Shown here: one piece after another, positions 34,293 through 42,378 of the stretch
How positions within the stretch are numbered: the stretch's first letter is position 1
How the letters are laid out: each line of letters starts with the position of its first letter
Source: Sphingomonas sp. AR_OL41
GTDB taxonomy: Bacteria > Pseudomonadota > Alphaproteobacteria > Sphingomonadales > Sphingomonadaceae
Direction: 5' to 3'
Length of the DNA stretch: 62,986 nt
Assembly: GCF_029911635.1 (NCBI RefSeq)
Contig: NZ_JARYTI010000027.1
Span: 1 to 62,986, forward strand
Translations under genes and position numbers: made by a program
The notes under the pieces: model-generated
What the model was told of the DNA's origin: nothing
The model's database searches: none
What the model saw: only the letters and a program-made list of their open reading frames with translations

Positions 34293-34377
34293 CTTTAGCA
34301 ACCGTTCATAGGGCAAGGCTGGCGCATGCAAGCGGGTTTCCCCGCAAAAGGAAGCGATTTACTGTTGCTAATAAAGC
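34293..34377. promoter_or_regulatory. Operator candidates in the IclR-2/dehydratase divergent promoter
   Basis: Two opposed half-sites, CTTTAGCAAC at 34293-34302 and GTTGCTA at 34364-34370, share the GTTGCTA sequence. The right-hand one extends to GCTAATAAAGC (34367-34377), matching GCTANNNTAGC with one mismatch. They lie between the divergent IclR and dehydratase start codons and could be bound by one dimer each or by looping. Confidence 0.4.
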
Positions 34378-34433
34378 TTCAAGAGCTCTAGAAGCGGGCA
34401 CGGATGGGGTCACATCCGAGAGGAGAGGGACAG

Positions 34434-35612
34434 ATGGCGTCGACACCCCGGATCAAGACGATCGAGGTTTTCTCGGTTCGGATCCCCCAGGACGACACCT
34501 ATCTGGGCGGTCTCGGGCCGGGCGAGTCGATCAACGATGCGGGGTATCTCGTCCGCCGCACCAACCGTACCATCTATCCCGCGCAGATGAAGTCGGCGGT
34601 CGTTCGCGTCACGCTCGACAGTGGCGATGAAGGCTGGGGGGAGACCTATGGCCTGGTGGCACCGCTCGCGATCCATGCGCTCGTTACCGACGTGATCGCA
34701 CCGATCATCGCCGGGCGATCGCCGTTCGACGTCCAGGCAATCTGGGAAGATCTCTACGACCTGATGCGCGTCCGCGGCTATACCGGCGGCTTCTGGCTCG
34801 ATGCGCTCGCCGCGGTCGATATCGCGCTGTGGGACCTGATGGGCAAATTGACGGGGCAGCCGCTCAACCAGCTGCTCGGCGGGCGCCATCGCGAACGGAT
34901 CCCTGCCTATGTGTCGGGGCTGCCGGCGCCGACGATTGCGCAAAAGGTCGATCTGGCAAAAAGCTTCGTCGACAAGGGGTTCAGCGCGGTCAAGATCGCC
35001 GCATCGGTCAGTTACCAAGGCGTCGAGCGCGAGATCGCCGCGCTGCGCGACGGTCTGGGTCCGGACGTTGCGATCATGCTGGACTGTCACTGGATGTACA
35101 GTCCGGCAGAAGCCGTCGCGCTTCTCCATCGTCTGGCGCCGTACAATCTTTATTTTCTCGAAGCGCCGTGCAAGACCGAAGACGTCGCGGGTCTCGCGGA
35201 TATCGCCGCGCATGCCAGCGTACCGATCGCCGCCGGCGAGGAATGGCGCACCGTCTTCGACGCCAGGTCCCGGCTCGAGGCGCGCGCGGTCGCGATCGTC
35301 CAGCCGGAAATGGGCCATACCGGGATTACCCAGTTCATGCGCATCGCGCAGTTGACCCAGGCTTTCCACGGCAAGATCATACCGCACGCCACGATCGGCG
35401 TCGGCATTTTCGCCGCTGCCAGCCTGCAGGCGTCGTCGACGGTGCTCGATCTGCCCTGGCATGAATATCAGCACAGCATCTTCCACCACGGCGCCAGCCT
35501 GATGGACGGGGGCCTCAGCTGCAGCGAGGGATATTTTGCCGTACCCGAAGGTGTCGGGCTGGGTGTCGTGCCCAATGATCGTTTCTGGGAGAATGCGACG
35601 CTGCTGGGCTGA
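34434..35612 (+). CDS. Enolase-superfamily dehydratase, D-galactonate dehydratase type
   Basis: A 392-residue mandelate racemase/muconate lactonizing enzyme homologue. The metal ligands are visible as Asp in MLDCHWMY, Glu in LEAPC and Glu in GEEWRT. The barrel lacks the KxK catalytic pair (VKIAAS). Instead it has a His two residues after the first metal Asp (DxH), His in GHTGITQ and His in PHATIGVG, the pattern of D-galactonate and related acid-sugar dehydratases. It would give 2-keto-3-deoxy-D-galactonate for the kinase and aldolase at 41.7-43.3 kb. A cycloisomerase role (as for 3,6-anhydrogalactonate) cannot be excluded. It carries an operator-like motif upstream. Confidence 0.88.
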   Translation: MASTPRIKTIEVFSVRIPQDDTYLGGLGPGESINDAGYLVRRTNRTIYPAQMKSAVVRVTLDSGDEGWGETYGLVAPLAIHALVTDVIAPIIAGRSPFDVQAIWEDLYDLMRVRGYTGGFWLDALAAVDIALWDLMGKLTGQPLNQLLGGRHRERIPAYVSGLPAPTIAQKVDLAKSFVDKGFSAVKIAASVSYQGVEREIAALRDGLGPDVAIMLDCHWMYSPAEAVALLHRLAPYNLYFLEAPCKTEDVAGLADIAAHASVPIAAGEEWRTVFDARSRLEARAVAIVQPEMGHTGITQFMRIAQLTQAFHGKIIPHATIGVGIFAAASLQASSTVLDLPWHEYQHSIFHHGASLMDGGLSCSEGYFAVPEGVGLGVVPNDRFWENATLLG

Positions 35613-35633
35613 CGGCCGAGCCAGCAATTGTCG

Positions 35634-36434
35634 TCAGCGCCGGGTGACGCGGCCCGGCGCACGGTCATGGTCCAGCCTGACCACCAGGTCGGCGCGGTCG
35701 GGCATTTCCGCCAGGATGTGGCGCGTCAGGCGTTCATAGTGCGCAACGAACCGGCTGATCTCCGCATCGGTCATCACGCCGACACCGGTTGGGGCCTGCT
35801 TTCGCAGGACGCTCTCCTGTTCGCACCGCCAGCGCTCGACGGTCGCGACGTCCGGCGCCGCCAGCAGCACGAGATGATCGATCCGCGCGAACAGCGTCTG
35901 GTACTGGCCCACCAGCGCGTCATTGACGCAGCGGCGCCAGATGCCGTCCGGGTCTTCATCGCGCTCAAGGGCGTTGACCGGCTTGGCCAGCGCCGCCGCG
36001 GGCTGGGGACAGGCGCCGATACACCAGCCTTCGAGGATGAGGAGCGGCGTGCCTCCCGGCGCGACCGGCCATGCGGCAGGCGGCGCGCGATCGTCGCTTG
36101 CCTTGTCGAAACGGGGCAGCTGCGCGTCGGCTCCCTGGTCGAGCGCGGCCATGACGTCGAGGCCAAGCGAAATGTCATGGGTCCCGGGAACGCCGCGGGT
36201 CGCGAGCAGGGGATGGACCCTGCGCCCGAGTGCAACGCGCGCCTGCCGGGGCAGATACAGGTCGTCGAGCGACAGGACCGCTGTGCCGGCGATCCTCGCC
36301 GCAAGCCCCGCCGCGACGGTCGACTTGCCGCAACCCTGCGCGCCGCAAAGACCGACGACGATCGGCCGCTGCCCGTCGCATTGTTCGACGAGCGGGCGAA
36401 GATCGCGCTCCAGAAGGTCGACTAGCGCGGGCAT
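35634..36434 (-). CDS. P-loop kinase, probable D-glycerate 3-kinase
   Basis: A 266-residue kinase with an N-terminal Walker A motif (GLCGAQGCGKST), SLDDLYLP (conserved Asp pair of the GLYK/uridine-kinase-like fold), PGTHDISLGLDV, LPRFDKASDDRAP, and LLILEGWCIG. This order matches plant-type glycerate kinase. It would phosphorylate D-glycerate to 3-phosphoglycerate and so feed glycolysis. The ATG at 36434 lies 1 bp after the stop of the hydroxypyruvate/glyoxylate reductase gene, whose product it would use. The longer open frame upstream overlaps that gene and was rejected. Confidence 0.87.
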   Translation of the reverse strand: MPALVDLLERDLRPLVEQCDGQRPIVVGLCGAQGCGKSTVAAGLAARIAGTAVLSLDDLYLPRQARVALGRRVHPLLATRGVPGTHDISLGLDVMAALDQGADAQLPRFDKASDDRAPPAAWPVAPGGTPLLILEGWCIGACPQPAAALAKPVNALERDEDPDGIWRRCVNDALVGQYQTLFARIDHLVLLAAPDVATVERWRCEQESVLRKQAPTGVGVMTDAEISRFVAHYERLTRHILAEMPDRADLVVRLDHDRAPGRVTRR

Positions 36435-36435
36435 C

Positions 36436-37419
36436 TCAGCAGAGCCGGTGCGGCGGTTCGACGCCGGCAAAGAAGGCTTCCAGATTGGTCGCTGCCTGCA
36501 TTCCCATCGCGGTGCGCGTCTCGAGCGTGGCGCTGCCGAGATGGGGCAGCAGCACGACATTTTCGAGCGCGAGAAGCGCTGCGCTGACGGCCGGCTCTCG
36601 CTCATAGACATCGAGCCCCGCCGATCCGAGGCGGCCGCTCCTGAGCGCCTCGGCGAGCGCGGCCTCGTCGACGACGCTGCCCCGTGCGGTGTTGATCAGG
36701 ACGGCGCCCGGCTTCATCCGTGCCAGCAGCGGTGCATCGACCAGATGCCGCGTGCCGGCGCCGCCGGGAACATGGAGCGACAGGACATCCGCCTGTTCGG
36801 CCAGCGCTGCGAGGCTGGGCATGTGACGGGCGTCGTCGGCCGGCCCGGCGCGGGCGACCTTGCCCGACCGGTTATAATAGCTGACCTGCATGCCAAAGCC
36901 GCGCGCGCGCACCGCGACCGCCTGTGCAATGCGCCCGAAGCCGATCAGACCGAGCATTTTCCCGGCCAGCGCCTGGCCGAGCATGTGCGTCGGTCGCCAC
37001 CCGCCCCAATCGCCCCGGCGGAGCGCGCGCTCGCCCTCGCCGGCACGGCGCATTGCCATCAGGATCAGCAACATCGCCAGGTCCGCGGTGCTATCGGTCA
37101 GCGCATCGGGTGTGTTCGTGACGACGATACCGGCGGCGCGGGCGGCATCGAGGTCGATATGTTCGGTTCCCGCCCCGAAATTGGCGATCACGCGCACGGT
37201 GCGACCCGGCATGTGCAACAGTCGTGCGTCGATCCGATCCGTGATCGTCGGGCACAGGGCATCATGGCGCGTCATGGCTGCCGCCAGCGCGGCCGGGCTC
37301 ATGGCCGTGTCGTCGCGATTGAGCGTGACGTCGAAGACCGATGCCAGCCGCGCCTCGACGGCACCGGGTAACCGCCGCGTCACCAGCAGGCTGGGCTTTC
37401 CTCCCTGTTGCCGTGTCAT
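36436..37419 (-). CDS. D-isomer 2-hydroxyacid dehydrogenase, hydroxypyruvate/glyoxylate reductase type
   Basis: A 327-residue NAD(P)-dependent dehydrogenase. The cofactor motif is GLIGFGRIAQAVA; the catalytic Arg is in NTARGSVVDE, Glu in GLDVYEREP, and His in LPHLGSATLETR. The N-terminal lid (ANFGAGTEHIDL, TNTPDALTDSTADLAMLLIL) is that of glyoxylate/hydroxypyruvate reductases. It probably makes D-glycerate, passed to the adjacent kinase. It is third in a minus operon after an alpha-hydroxyacid oxidase and an acid-sugar dehydratase. Confidence 0.93.
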   Translation of the reverse strand: MTRQQGGKPSLLVTRRLPGAVEARLASVFDVTLNRDDTAMSPAALAAAMTRHDALCPTITDRIDARLLHMPGRTVRVIANFGAGTEHIDLDAARAAGIVVTNTPDALTDSTADLAMLLILMAMRRAGEGERALRRGDWGGWRPTHMLGQALAGKMLGLIGFGRIAQAVAVRARGFGMQVSYYNRSGKVARAGPADDARHMPSLAALAEQADVLSLHVPGGAGTRHLVDAPLLARMKPGAVLINTARGSVVDEAALAEALRSGRLGSAGLDVYEREPAVSAALLALENVVLLPHLGSATLETRTAMGMQAATNLEAFFAGVEPPHRLC

Positions 37420-37441
37420 TGCCAGAGTCCTTCCGCTGCTC

Positions 37442-38545
37442 CTAGCGAACGGTATGTGTCACATCGTCGACGCGACGCCGCGCGATCGCCGCCCAGTCCC
37501 AATCGATGCCCAGCCCCGGCGTGTCCGAGGGAAAGGCGCGGCCGTTCTCTATCCGCATGTCGCTGCGCGTGAGCGGCGCGAGTTGCGGAATATATTCGAT
37601 CCAGCGTCCCTGCGGCGTTGCGCAGGCGAGCGCAACATGGAGTTCCATCAGGAAGTGGGGACAGACCGCCACGTTGAACGCCTCTGCGAGATGAGCGACT
37701 TTCAGCCATGGGGTAATACCGCCGATCCGCGCGACATCGACCTGAACGATCGAGGCCGCCCCGTGCTGCAGATATTCGCGAAAATGCTGCAGGCTGTAAA
37801 GCGACTCGCCGACCGCGACCGGCAAGGTGGTGCCCCGGCAGAGCCGGACATGGCCGCCCATGTCTTCGGCCGGCAGCGGTTCTTCCAGCCAGGCCAGGTC
37901 GAAGGGCTCATAGAGTCGCGCGCGCCGGATGGCATCGTCGACCATGAAGGCCTGGTTGGCATCGACCATCAGCTCGAAATCGTCGCCAACCGCTGCGCGC
38001 AGCGCCTCGAGCCTGCGGACATCCTCGCGCGGCGCGCGGCCGACCTTGATCTTCGCCCCGCCAAAGCCCTTCGCCTGCACGGCCAGTGCGTCTGCCACCA
38101 GGGCCTCGGTCGCGATGTGCAGCCACCCTCCTTCGGTCGAATAGAGCGGCAGCGACGCCTGGGCACCGCCTGCCTCGACATGCAGCGGTCTTGCGCTGCG
38201 GTGGCATTTCATGTCCCACAGCGCCGTATCGATCGCCGCCATGGCAAGCGCGGTGATCGGCCCGATCGCGGTTGCGTGCGTGTGGAAGAACAGATCGCGC
38301 CATATCGCCTCGATGGCCTGCGGATCGCGGCCGATCAGTCGCGGCGCCAGATGCCGGACGATGAGATCGACCACGGCATGGCCGCCGGTTCCGATGGTAT
38401 AGCTGTATCCCACACCGATCGCGCCATCGTCGGCGAAAATCCGCACGATCGGCGTCTCCTGCGACACGAAGCTCTGTATCGCATCGGTTCTCACGACCTG
38501 GGGCAGCAGGTCGACCATCATTATCTCGACACGATCAATCTTCAT
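37442..38545 (-). CDS. Enolase-superfamily dehydratase, KxK type
   Basis: A 367-residue MR/MLE-family enzyme with the mandelate-racemase-subgroup catalytic groups: KxK in GAKIKVGR, metal ligands in DANQA, EEPLPAED and GESLYS, and the His in CPHFLMELH. The N-terminal capping domain (RTDAIQSFVSQETPIVRIFADDG) controls substrate choice. This subgroup includes L-talarate/galactarate, L-fuconate and L-lyxonate dehydratases. Next to lactate oxidase and the glycerate genes it could be a second fuconate or an L-lyxonate/galactarate dehydratase. It overlaps the oxidase gene by 11 bp. Confidence 0.9.
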   Translation of the reverse strand: MKIDRVEIMMVDLLPQVVRTDAIQSFVSQETPIVRIFADDGAIGVGYSYTIGTGGHAVVDLIVRHLAPRLIGRDPQAIEAIWRDLFFHTHATAIGPITALAMAAIDTALWDMKCHRSARPLHVEAGGAQASLPLYSTEGGWLHIATEALVADALAVQAKGFGGAKIKVGRAPREDVRRLEALRAAVGDDFELMVDANQAFMVDDAIRRARLYEPFDLAWLEEPLPAEDMGGHVRLCRGTTLPVAVGESLYSLQHFREYLQHGAASIVQVDVARIGGITPWLKVAHLAEAFNVAVCPHFLMELHVALACATPQGRWIEYIPQLAPLTRSDMRIENGRAFPSDTPGLGIDWDWAAIARRRVDDVTHTVR

Positions 38546-39686
38546 GCCGGTCTCCCGCGGCGAGAATATTGCGATCGACCTGCGCGATGTCGGTCACCCC
38601 GGTCAGCGCCATCACGACACGGATCTCGCGCTCGATCATGGCGAGAAGCGCGGCGACCCCGGCTTCGCCGCGCGCGGCGAGCGCAAAGGCCCAGGCGCGG
38701 CCCAGGAGCACGCCATCGGCGCCCAGCGCGAGCATCCGCACGACGTCGAGGCCGCTGCGCACGCCCGAGTCGACCAATATCTTCAGCGCGCAGCCGATCT
38801 CGTCGGCGATGGCGGGCAGGACCGACGCGGTCGACGGCGCGCCGTCGAGCTGGCGCCCGCCATGGTTCGAAACGACGATCCCATCTGCGCCGAGCGCACG
38901 GGCCTCGCGGGCATCGCGCGGGTCGAGGATGCCCTTGATGATCAGCGGCCCGTCCCACATCCCGCGGATCCAGCCCAGATCGTCCCATGTCACGCCCGGA
39001 TCGAAATTGGCCGCCAGCCAGCCCATATAATCGCCGAGCCCGCTCCGGCCGCCAAGGACCGGCGCGAGATTGCCGAGCTTGTGCGGACGTCCGCATAGCC
39101 CGACATCGGCTGCCCAGCGTGGATGCGCGATCGCCTGGGCCATGCGCCTGAGGCGCGCGTGCCGCCCGGACATGCCCGAGCGCGCATCGCGATACCTTAT
39201 GCCGGGTACCATCATGTCGACCGTGAACACCAGGGCGGTGCATTGCGCCGCCTTCGCCGCGGCAAGCAGATCGCGCATGAAGCCGCGGTCGCGGATCACG
39301 TACAGCTGGAACCAGATCGATCCTCCGGCCCGCTGCGCGACCTCGCCGACGTCGCAGATCGACACGGTCGACAGGCACATCGGAATGCCGGCCGCGCGGG
39401 CGGCGCGCGCCGCCTGGACTTCACCGCGCCGCGCGAGCATGCCGGCGATACCGACCGGGCCGAGGACGAGCGGCATGGCGAGGTCCTCCTCGAACAGCGT
39501 CGTGCGGAGCGATAGCGACGAGACATCCTGCAGGACCCGTTGCCGCAGATCGACCGCGCCGAGGTCGCGGCGATTGCGCAGCAGGGTCGTTTCGTCCTGC
39601 GCCCCGCCATCGACATAGTCGAACAGGAAGCGTGGCAGCCGTCGCCGCGCTGCCTCGCGGAAGTCGAGCGGAGAGGAAATGATCAC
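38535..39686 (-). CDS. FMN-dependent alpha-hydroxyacid oxidase, probable L-lactate dehydrogenase
   Basis: A 383-residue flavoprotein of the LldD/glycolate-oxidase family. The barrel begins PLDFREAARRRLPRFLFDYVDGGAQDE. The catalytic His and Arg are in VSNHGGRQLDGAPST, and the FMN phosphate site is VDSGVRSGLDVVRMLALGADGVLLGR. L-lactate is the obvious substrate, since the fucose pathway ends in pyruvate plus L-lactate; glycolate or mandelate remain possible. The start is a GTG at 39686, which matches family length, with only a weak Shine-Dalgarno. It is the second gene of a probable minus operon headed by the GH16 gene. Confidence 0.92.
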   Translation of the reverse strand: MIISSPLDFREAARRRLPRFLFDYVDGGAQDETTLLRNRRDLGAVDLRQRVLQDVSSLSLRTTLFEEDLAMPLVLGPVGIAGMLARRGEVQAARAARAAGIPMCLSTVSICDVGEVAQRAGGSIWFQLYVIRDRGFMRDLLAAAKAAQCTALVFTVDMMVPGIRYRDARSGMSGRHARLRRMAQAIAHPRWAADVGLCGRPHKLGNLAPVLGGRSGLGDYMGWLAANFDPGVTWDDLGWIRGMWDGPLIIKGILDPRDAREARALGADGIVVSNHGGRQLDGAPSTASVLPAIADEIGCALKILVDSGVRSGLDVVRMLALGADGVLLGRAWAFALAARGEAGVAALLAMIEREIRVVMALTGVTDIAQVDRNILAAGDRHED

Positions 39687-39761
39687 GCCGGGTCCGGTTC
39701 TTGTTGAAGGCGCGGCCGTGCGCGGGCCTGCGGCCCGACGCAGCGCGCCGCGCATAAGGGT

Positions 39762-41171
39762 TCAGCTGAGCTGCACGAACTGGACGTCGTCGATCTTCAG
39801 CCACTGGTTCGCGGCACCGATCGAGGTGAAGGCGACGGTTGCCTTGCCGTTCGTCACCGCGATGTTGTCGATCGTGATCAACGTCCAGCTGGCGGTCGCG
39901 GGGATGTCGAACTTCCGCTCGGCCACACCCGAATTCAGCACCCGCATCGCAGCCTGGGACTGGCCACCGGAACTCTTGACGCGGGCGGTCAGGCGGTAGG
40001 TGCCATTGGGGATGAATTTCAGATTTTGCTTGGTTGTGACGGTGAAGTTCGCAGCGGCGGTCTGGATCAGCGAGCGGGTGCCGTTGGAAAAGTCGTCTGT
40101 CACCAGATAGCTTGCCGCCTTGTCGTAATTCTCGATCCAGGCGGGCGGGTTCCACAGCGCGAAGGTGCTCACCGGCGTGGCGTCGAAGCTGCCGTTGCCG
40201 ACCAGGTTCGCGCCGATCTGCGGGCGATTATAATAGCGGAAATAGTCGAACTCTGAATAGCCGGGCAGGGCGGCTGTGTTGCCGGCGTTTGCCGTGCGGA
40301 TCGCGGTCAGCCAGAAGGTCTGGGGCGTGAAGACATAACCGTTCGTGCTGTTGTCGATCGTGAACTTCAGGACCCCGTTGATGTAGAATTTGGTCGACGC
40401 CGGGGTATAGTCGAAGGCGTAGACGTTCCAGTCGCCGAAATTGATGCCCAGCGTCGCGCCGCTGCTGTAGGGCAGGCGGTGCGCCGTGGTCGCGGTGGAT
40501 TGCTTGAAATCGCCGATCCCCATGCGGTCGGGCGAATCATGTTCGAACGCATCGATTTCGTAAAGCTGGTTCTGCTCGGGCTGCAGGCCCGCGTCGATAT
40601 CCTGATCGATCCGCGGGTCGCCGCCCGCGCCGCCGATATCGCGCCGGATTCCCATCGACCAGAAGGAGGAATGCAGCCCCGACGTGCCGTTGAACAATCT
40701 CGCGCGGATCTCGTAATAGCCGTAGCCGAAGTTGTTGCGGGACATGATCCCGCCCCCGGTATAGTCCGGAATATTGTCGCCCGTGACGTCCTCGTAACCA
40801 AATTTGAGCCGCAGCGACGCGCCGTCGAGCGACACGTTCTGCGACCGGACATAACCGCCCGCATAGGGCTCGGCGATGCGATAATACCAATCGTTGGTGT
40901 TCAGCGCGGCGGCGTTGAATTCGTCGGCATAGGCCAGCGTATAGCCGGCCGGCACGCTTGCCGGTGCCGCAGCCGCTTCCGACGACGCGGTGGCAGCGGA
41001 TGCCGCGGGGCGGATGTTCGTCGTCGCAACGGGCGACGGGATGACCGCGGCAATCACGGGCGGGGTGATCGCCGGCTGCGGCGCCGGCGCGTCGCCGAGT
41101 GTGATGGCGGCATAGGCCGTTACCGCGACGATCGCGCACAGACCCGCCGATGCTGTCAGCCCGATCTTCAT
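39762..41171 (-). CDS. Secreted GH16 glycoside hydrolase (copy 2) with C-terminal CBM-like domain
   Basis: A 469-residue exported glycanase. The N-terminal membrane/signal segment (LTASAGLCAIVAVTAYAAI) is followed by an Ala/Pro-rich linker to about residue 75, the GH16 sandwich to about residue 315 (YADEFN, YGYYEIRARLF, LHSSFWSMG) with catalytic E205-I-D207-A-F-E210 (ExDxxE), and a C-terminal beta-sandwich (NLVGNGSFD, YRLTARVKSSGG, WLKIDDVQF) typical of a carbohydrate-binding module. It differs from copy 1 in linker, binding domain and loops, so the two may act on different linkages of one polymer. It shares the GTATCRTTGCTANNNTAG motif upstream with copy 1. Confidence 0.93.
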   Translation of the reverse strand: MKIGLTASAGLCAIVAVTAYAAITLGDAPAPQPAITPPVIAAVIPSPVATTNIRPAASAATASSEAAAAPASVPAGYTLAYADEFNAAALNTNDWYYRIAEPYAGGYVRSQNVSLDGASLRLKFGYEDVTGDNIPDYTGGGIMSRNNFGYGYYEIRARLFNGTSGLHSSFWSMGIRRDIGGAGGDPRIDQDIDAGLQPEQNQLYEIDAFEHDSPDRMGIGDFKQSTATTAHRLPYSSGATLGINFGDWNVYAFDYTPASTKFYINGVLKFTIDNSTNGYVFTPQTFWLTAIRTANAGNTAALPGYSEFDYFRYYNRPQIGANLVGNGSFDATPVSTFALWNPPAWIENYDKAASYLVTDDFSNGTRSLIQTAAANFTVTTKQNLKFIPNGTYRLTARVKSSGGQSQAAMRVLNSGVAERKFDIPATASWTLITIDNIAVTNGKATVAFTSIGAANQWLKIDDVQFVQLS

Positions 41172-41211
41172 CTGCCTCTCCCATTCTTCATGTTGTTCGA
41201 CGATTTTTGAC

Positions 41212-41222
41212 ACTATTTTAGC
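41212..41222. promoter_or_regulatory. Operator candidate, GH16 copy 2/mutarotase promoter
   Basis: ACTATTTTAGC matches the palindrome GCTANNNTAGC with one mismatch. Read on the minus strand with its right flank it gives GTATCATTGCTAAAATAG, matching 15 of 18 positions of the sequence upstream of GH16 copy 1. It lies 41 bp upstream of the GH16 start. Confidence 0.5.
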
Positions 41223-41361
41223 AATGATACAATCCATAGGTGCATTTAAATTTTACTTGTGCAAAATGAGATCGGGCGTGAGGTGTTCGCGCCCTCGTGC
41301 CCGCAAGGGCGACGGTGGCGCGTGTTTCTTGCCAAACCGCTCTGGAGGGAGACCGGAATCA

Positions 41362-41703
41362 ATGACGCGCCGCCTGTGCTTCGCGCTCGACCTCGTCGAG
41401 GACGCGGACCTGATCGCCCGATATGAGGCCCATCACGCGCCCGGCGCGGTGTGGCCCGAAGTGCTCGCCGACATTCGCGATTCCGGCGTCGTGGACATGG
41501 AGATCTGGCGGACAGGAACGCGCATGTTCATGATCGCGACGGTTGCCGCCGACTATCCGCGCGATCGTGCGCCGGCGGCGCGCGACGTCGAATGGCAGCA
41601 ATTGATGTGGACATTCCAGCGGCCCTTGCCGCACGCCGCGCCGGGCGAGAAATGGACCGAAATGAAGCGAATATTCTCGCTCTCCGAAGAGGGACGCGAA
41701 TAA
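41362..41703 (+). CDS. L-rhamnose/L-fucose mutarotase family protein
   Basis: A 113-residue protein of the RhaM family: RLCFALDLVEDADLIARYEAHHAPGAVWPEV with the conserved His and Trp, then VVDMEIWRTGTRMFMIATV, and WQQLMWTFQRPLP near the end. These enzymes interconvert alpha and beta anomers of deoxyhexoses in the cytoplasm. In a region with an L-fucose dehydrogenase and lactonase, an L-fucose anomerase is the sensible reading. It diverges from GH16 copy 2 and converges on the KDPGal aldolase gene. The ATG at 41362 is preceded by TGGAGGGAG. Confidence 0.9.
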   Translation: MTRRLCFALDLVEDADLIARYEAHHAPGAVWPEVLADIRDSGVVDMEIWRTGTRMFMIATVAADYPRDRAPAARDVEWQQLMWTFQRPLPHAAPGEKWTEMKRIFSLSEEGRE

Positions 41704-41742
41704 GCGCCGGACAGGCGGTTCGCCGTGGCGGCGCGCGTATCG

Positions 41743-42378
41743 CTAGCCGAGCGCCTCAAGCGACGCAATGAATCGCCGCGCGCACCCGCCGACCGCGCTC
41801 GCGGTCATGCCTTCTCGGTAAAGGGCCGATCCCAACCCGAAGCCGGTTGCACCCGCTTCGGTCCATGCCGAAAGTCCCTCCGGTTTCACGCCGCCGGTCA
41901 CGACGACCGGCACCGTTCGCGGAAGCACCGCGCGATGCGCTTTTACGATGGCCGGGCTCGCGCCTTCGGCGGGGAACAGCTTGAGGCCGTCGGCGCCGGC
42001 GCCGAGCGCGACAAACGCCTCGCTGGGCGTGAAATAGCCCGGCAGCGAGGCAAGGTCGATCGCACGCGCCGCGCCGATTACCGCTGGATCCGTGTTGGGC
42101 GATACGATCAATCGACCGCCGGCACGGGCAACCTGCGCGACCTGTCCGACGGAAAGGACCGTGCCGGCACCGATCATCACCTCGTCGCGATAGCGCTGCG
42201 CGAGACGCGCGATGCTTGTCAGCGGGTCCGGCGAATTGAGCGGCACTTCGATGATGGTGAAGCCGGCATCGACCAGTGCGTCGCCGACCGCGTCGACCTC
42301 GTCGGGACGGATGCCGCGCAGGATGGCAACGAGCGGGCACGCGGCAAGTGCCCGCCTGAAATCCCCGCCGCCGCTCAT
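41743..42378 (-). CDS. dgoA: 2-dehydro-3-deoxy-6-phosphogalactonate aldolase
   Basis: A 211-residue class I KDPG/KDPGal aldolase. The active-site Glu (E44 in IIEVPLNS) and the Schiff-base Lys (K133 in GLKLFPAE) are present, with VAILRGI at the N-terminus, GAGTVL, SPNTDPAVI and VVVTGGVKPEGL for phosphate binding. The VPLNSP sequence is characteristic of the galactonate type. It cleaves KDPGal to pyruvate and glyceraldehyde 3-phosphate. The start overlaps the kinase stop by 4 bp (ATGA), so aldolase and kinase are coupled. Confidence 0.94.
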   Translation of the reverse strand: MSGGGDFRRALAACPLVAILRGIRPDEVDAVGDALVDAGFTIIEVPLNSPDPLTSIARLAQRYRDEVMIGAGTVLSVGQVAQVARAGGRLIVSPNTDPAVIGAARAIDLASLPGYFTPSEAFVALGAGADGLKLFPAEGASPAIVKAHRAVLPRTVPVVVTGGVKPEGLSAWTEAGATGFGLGSALYREGMTASAVGGCARRFIASLEALG

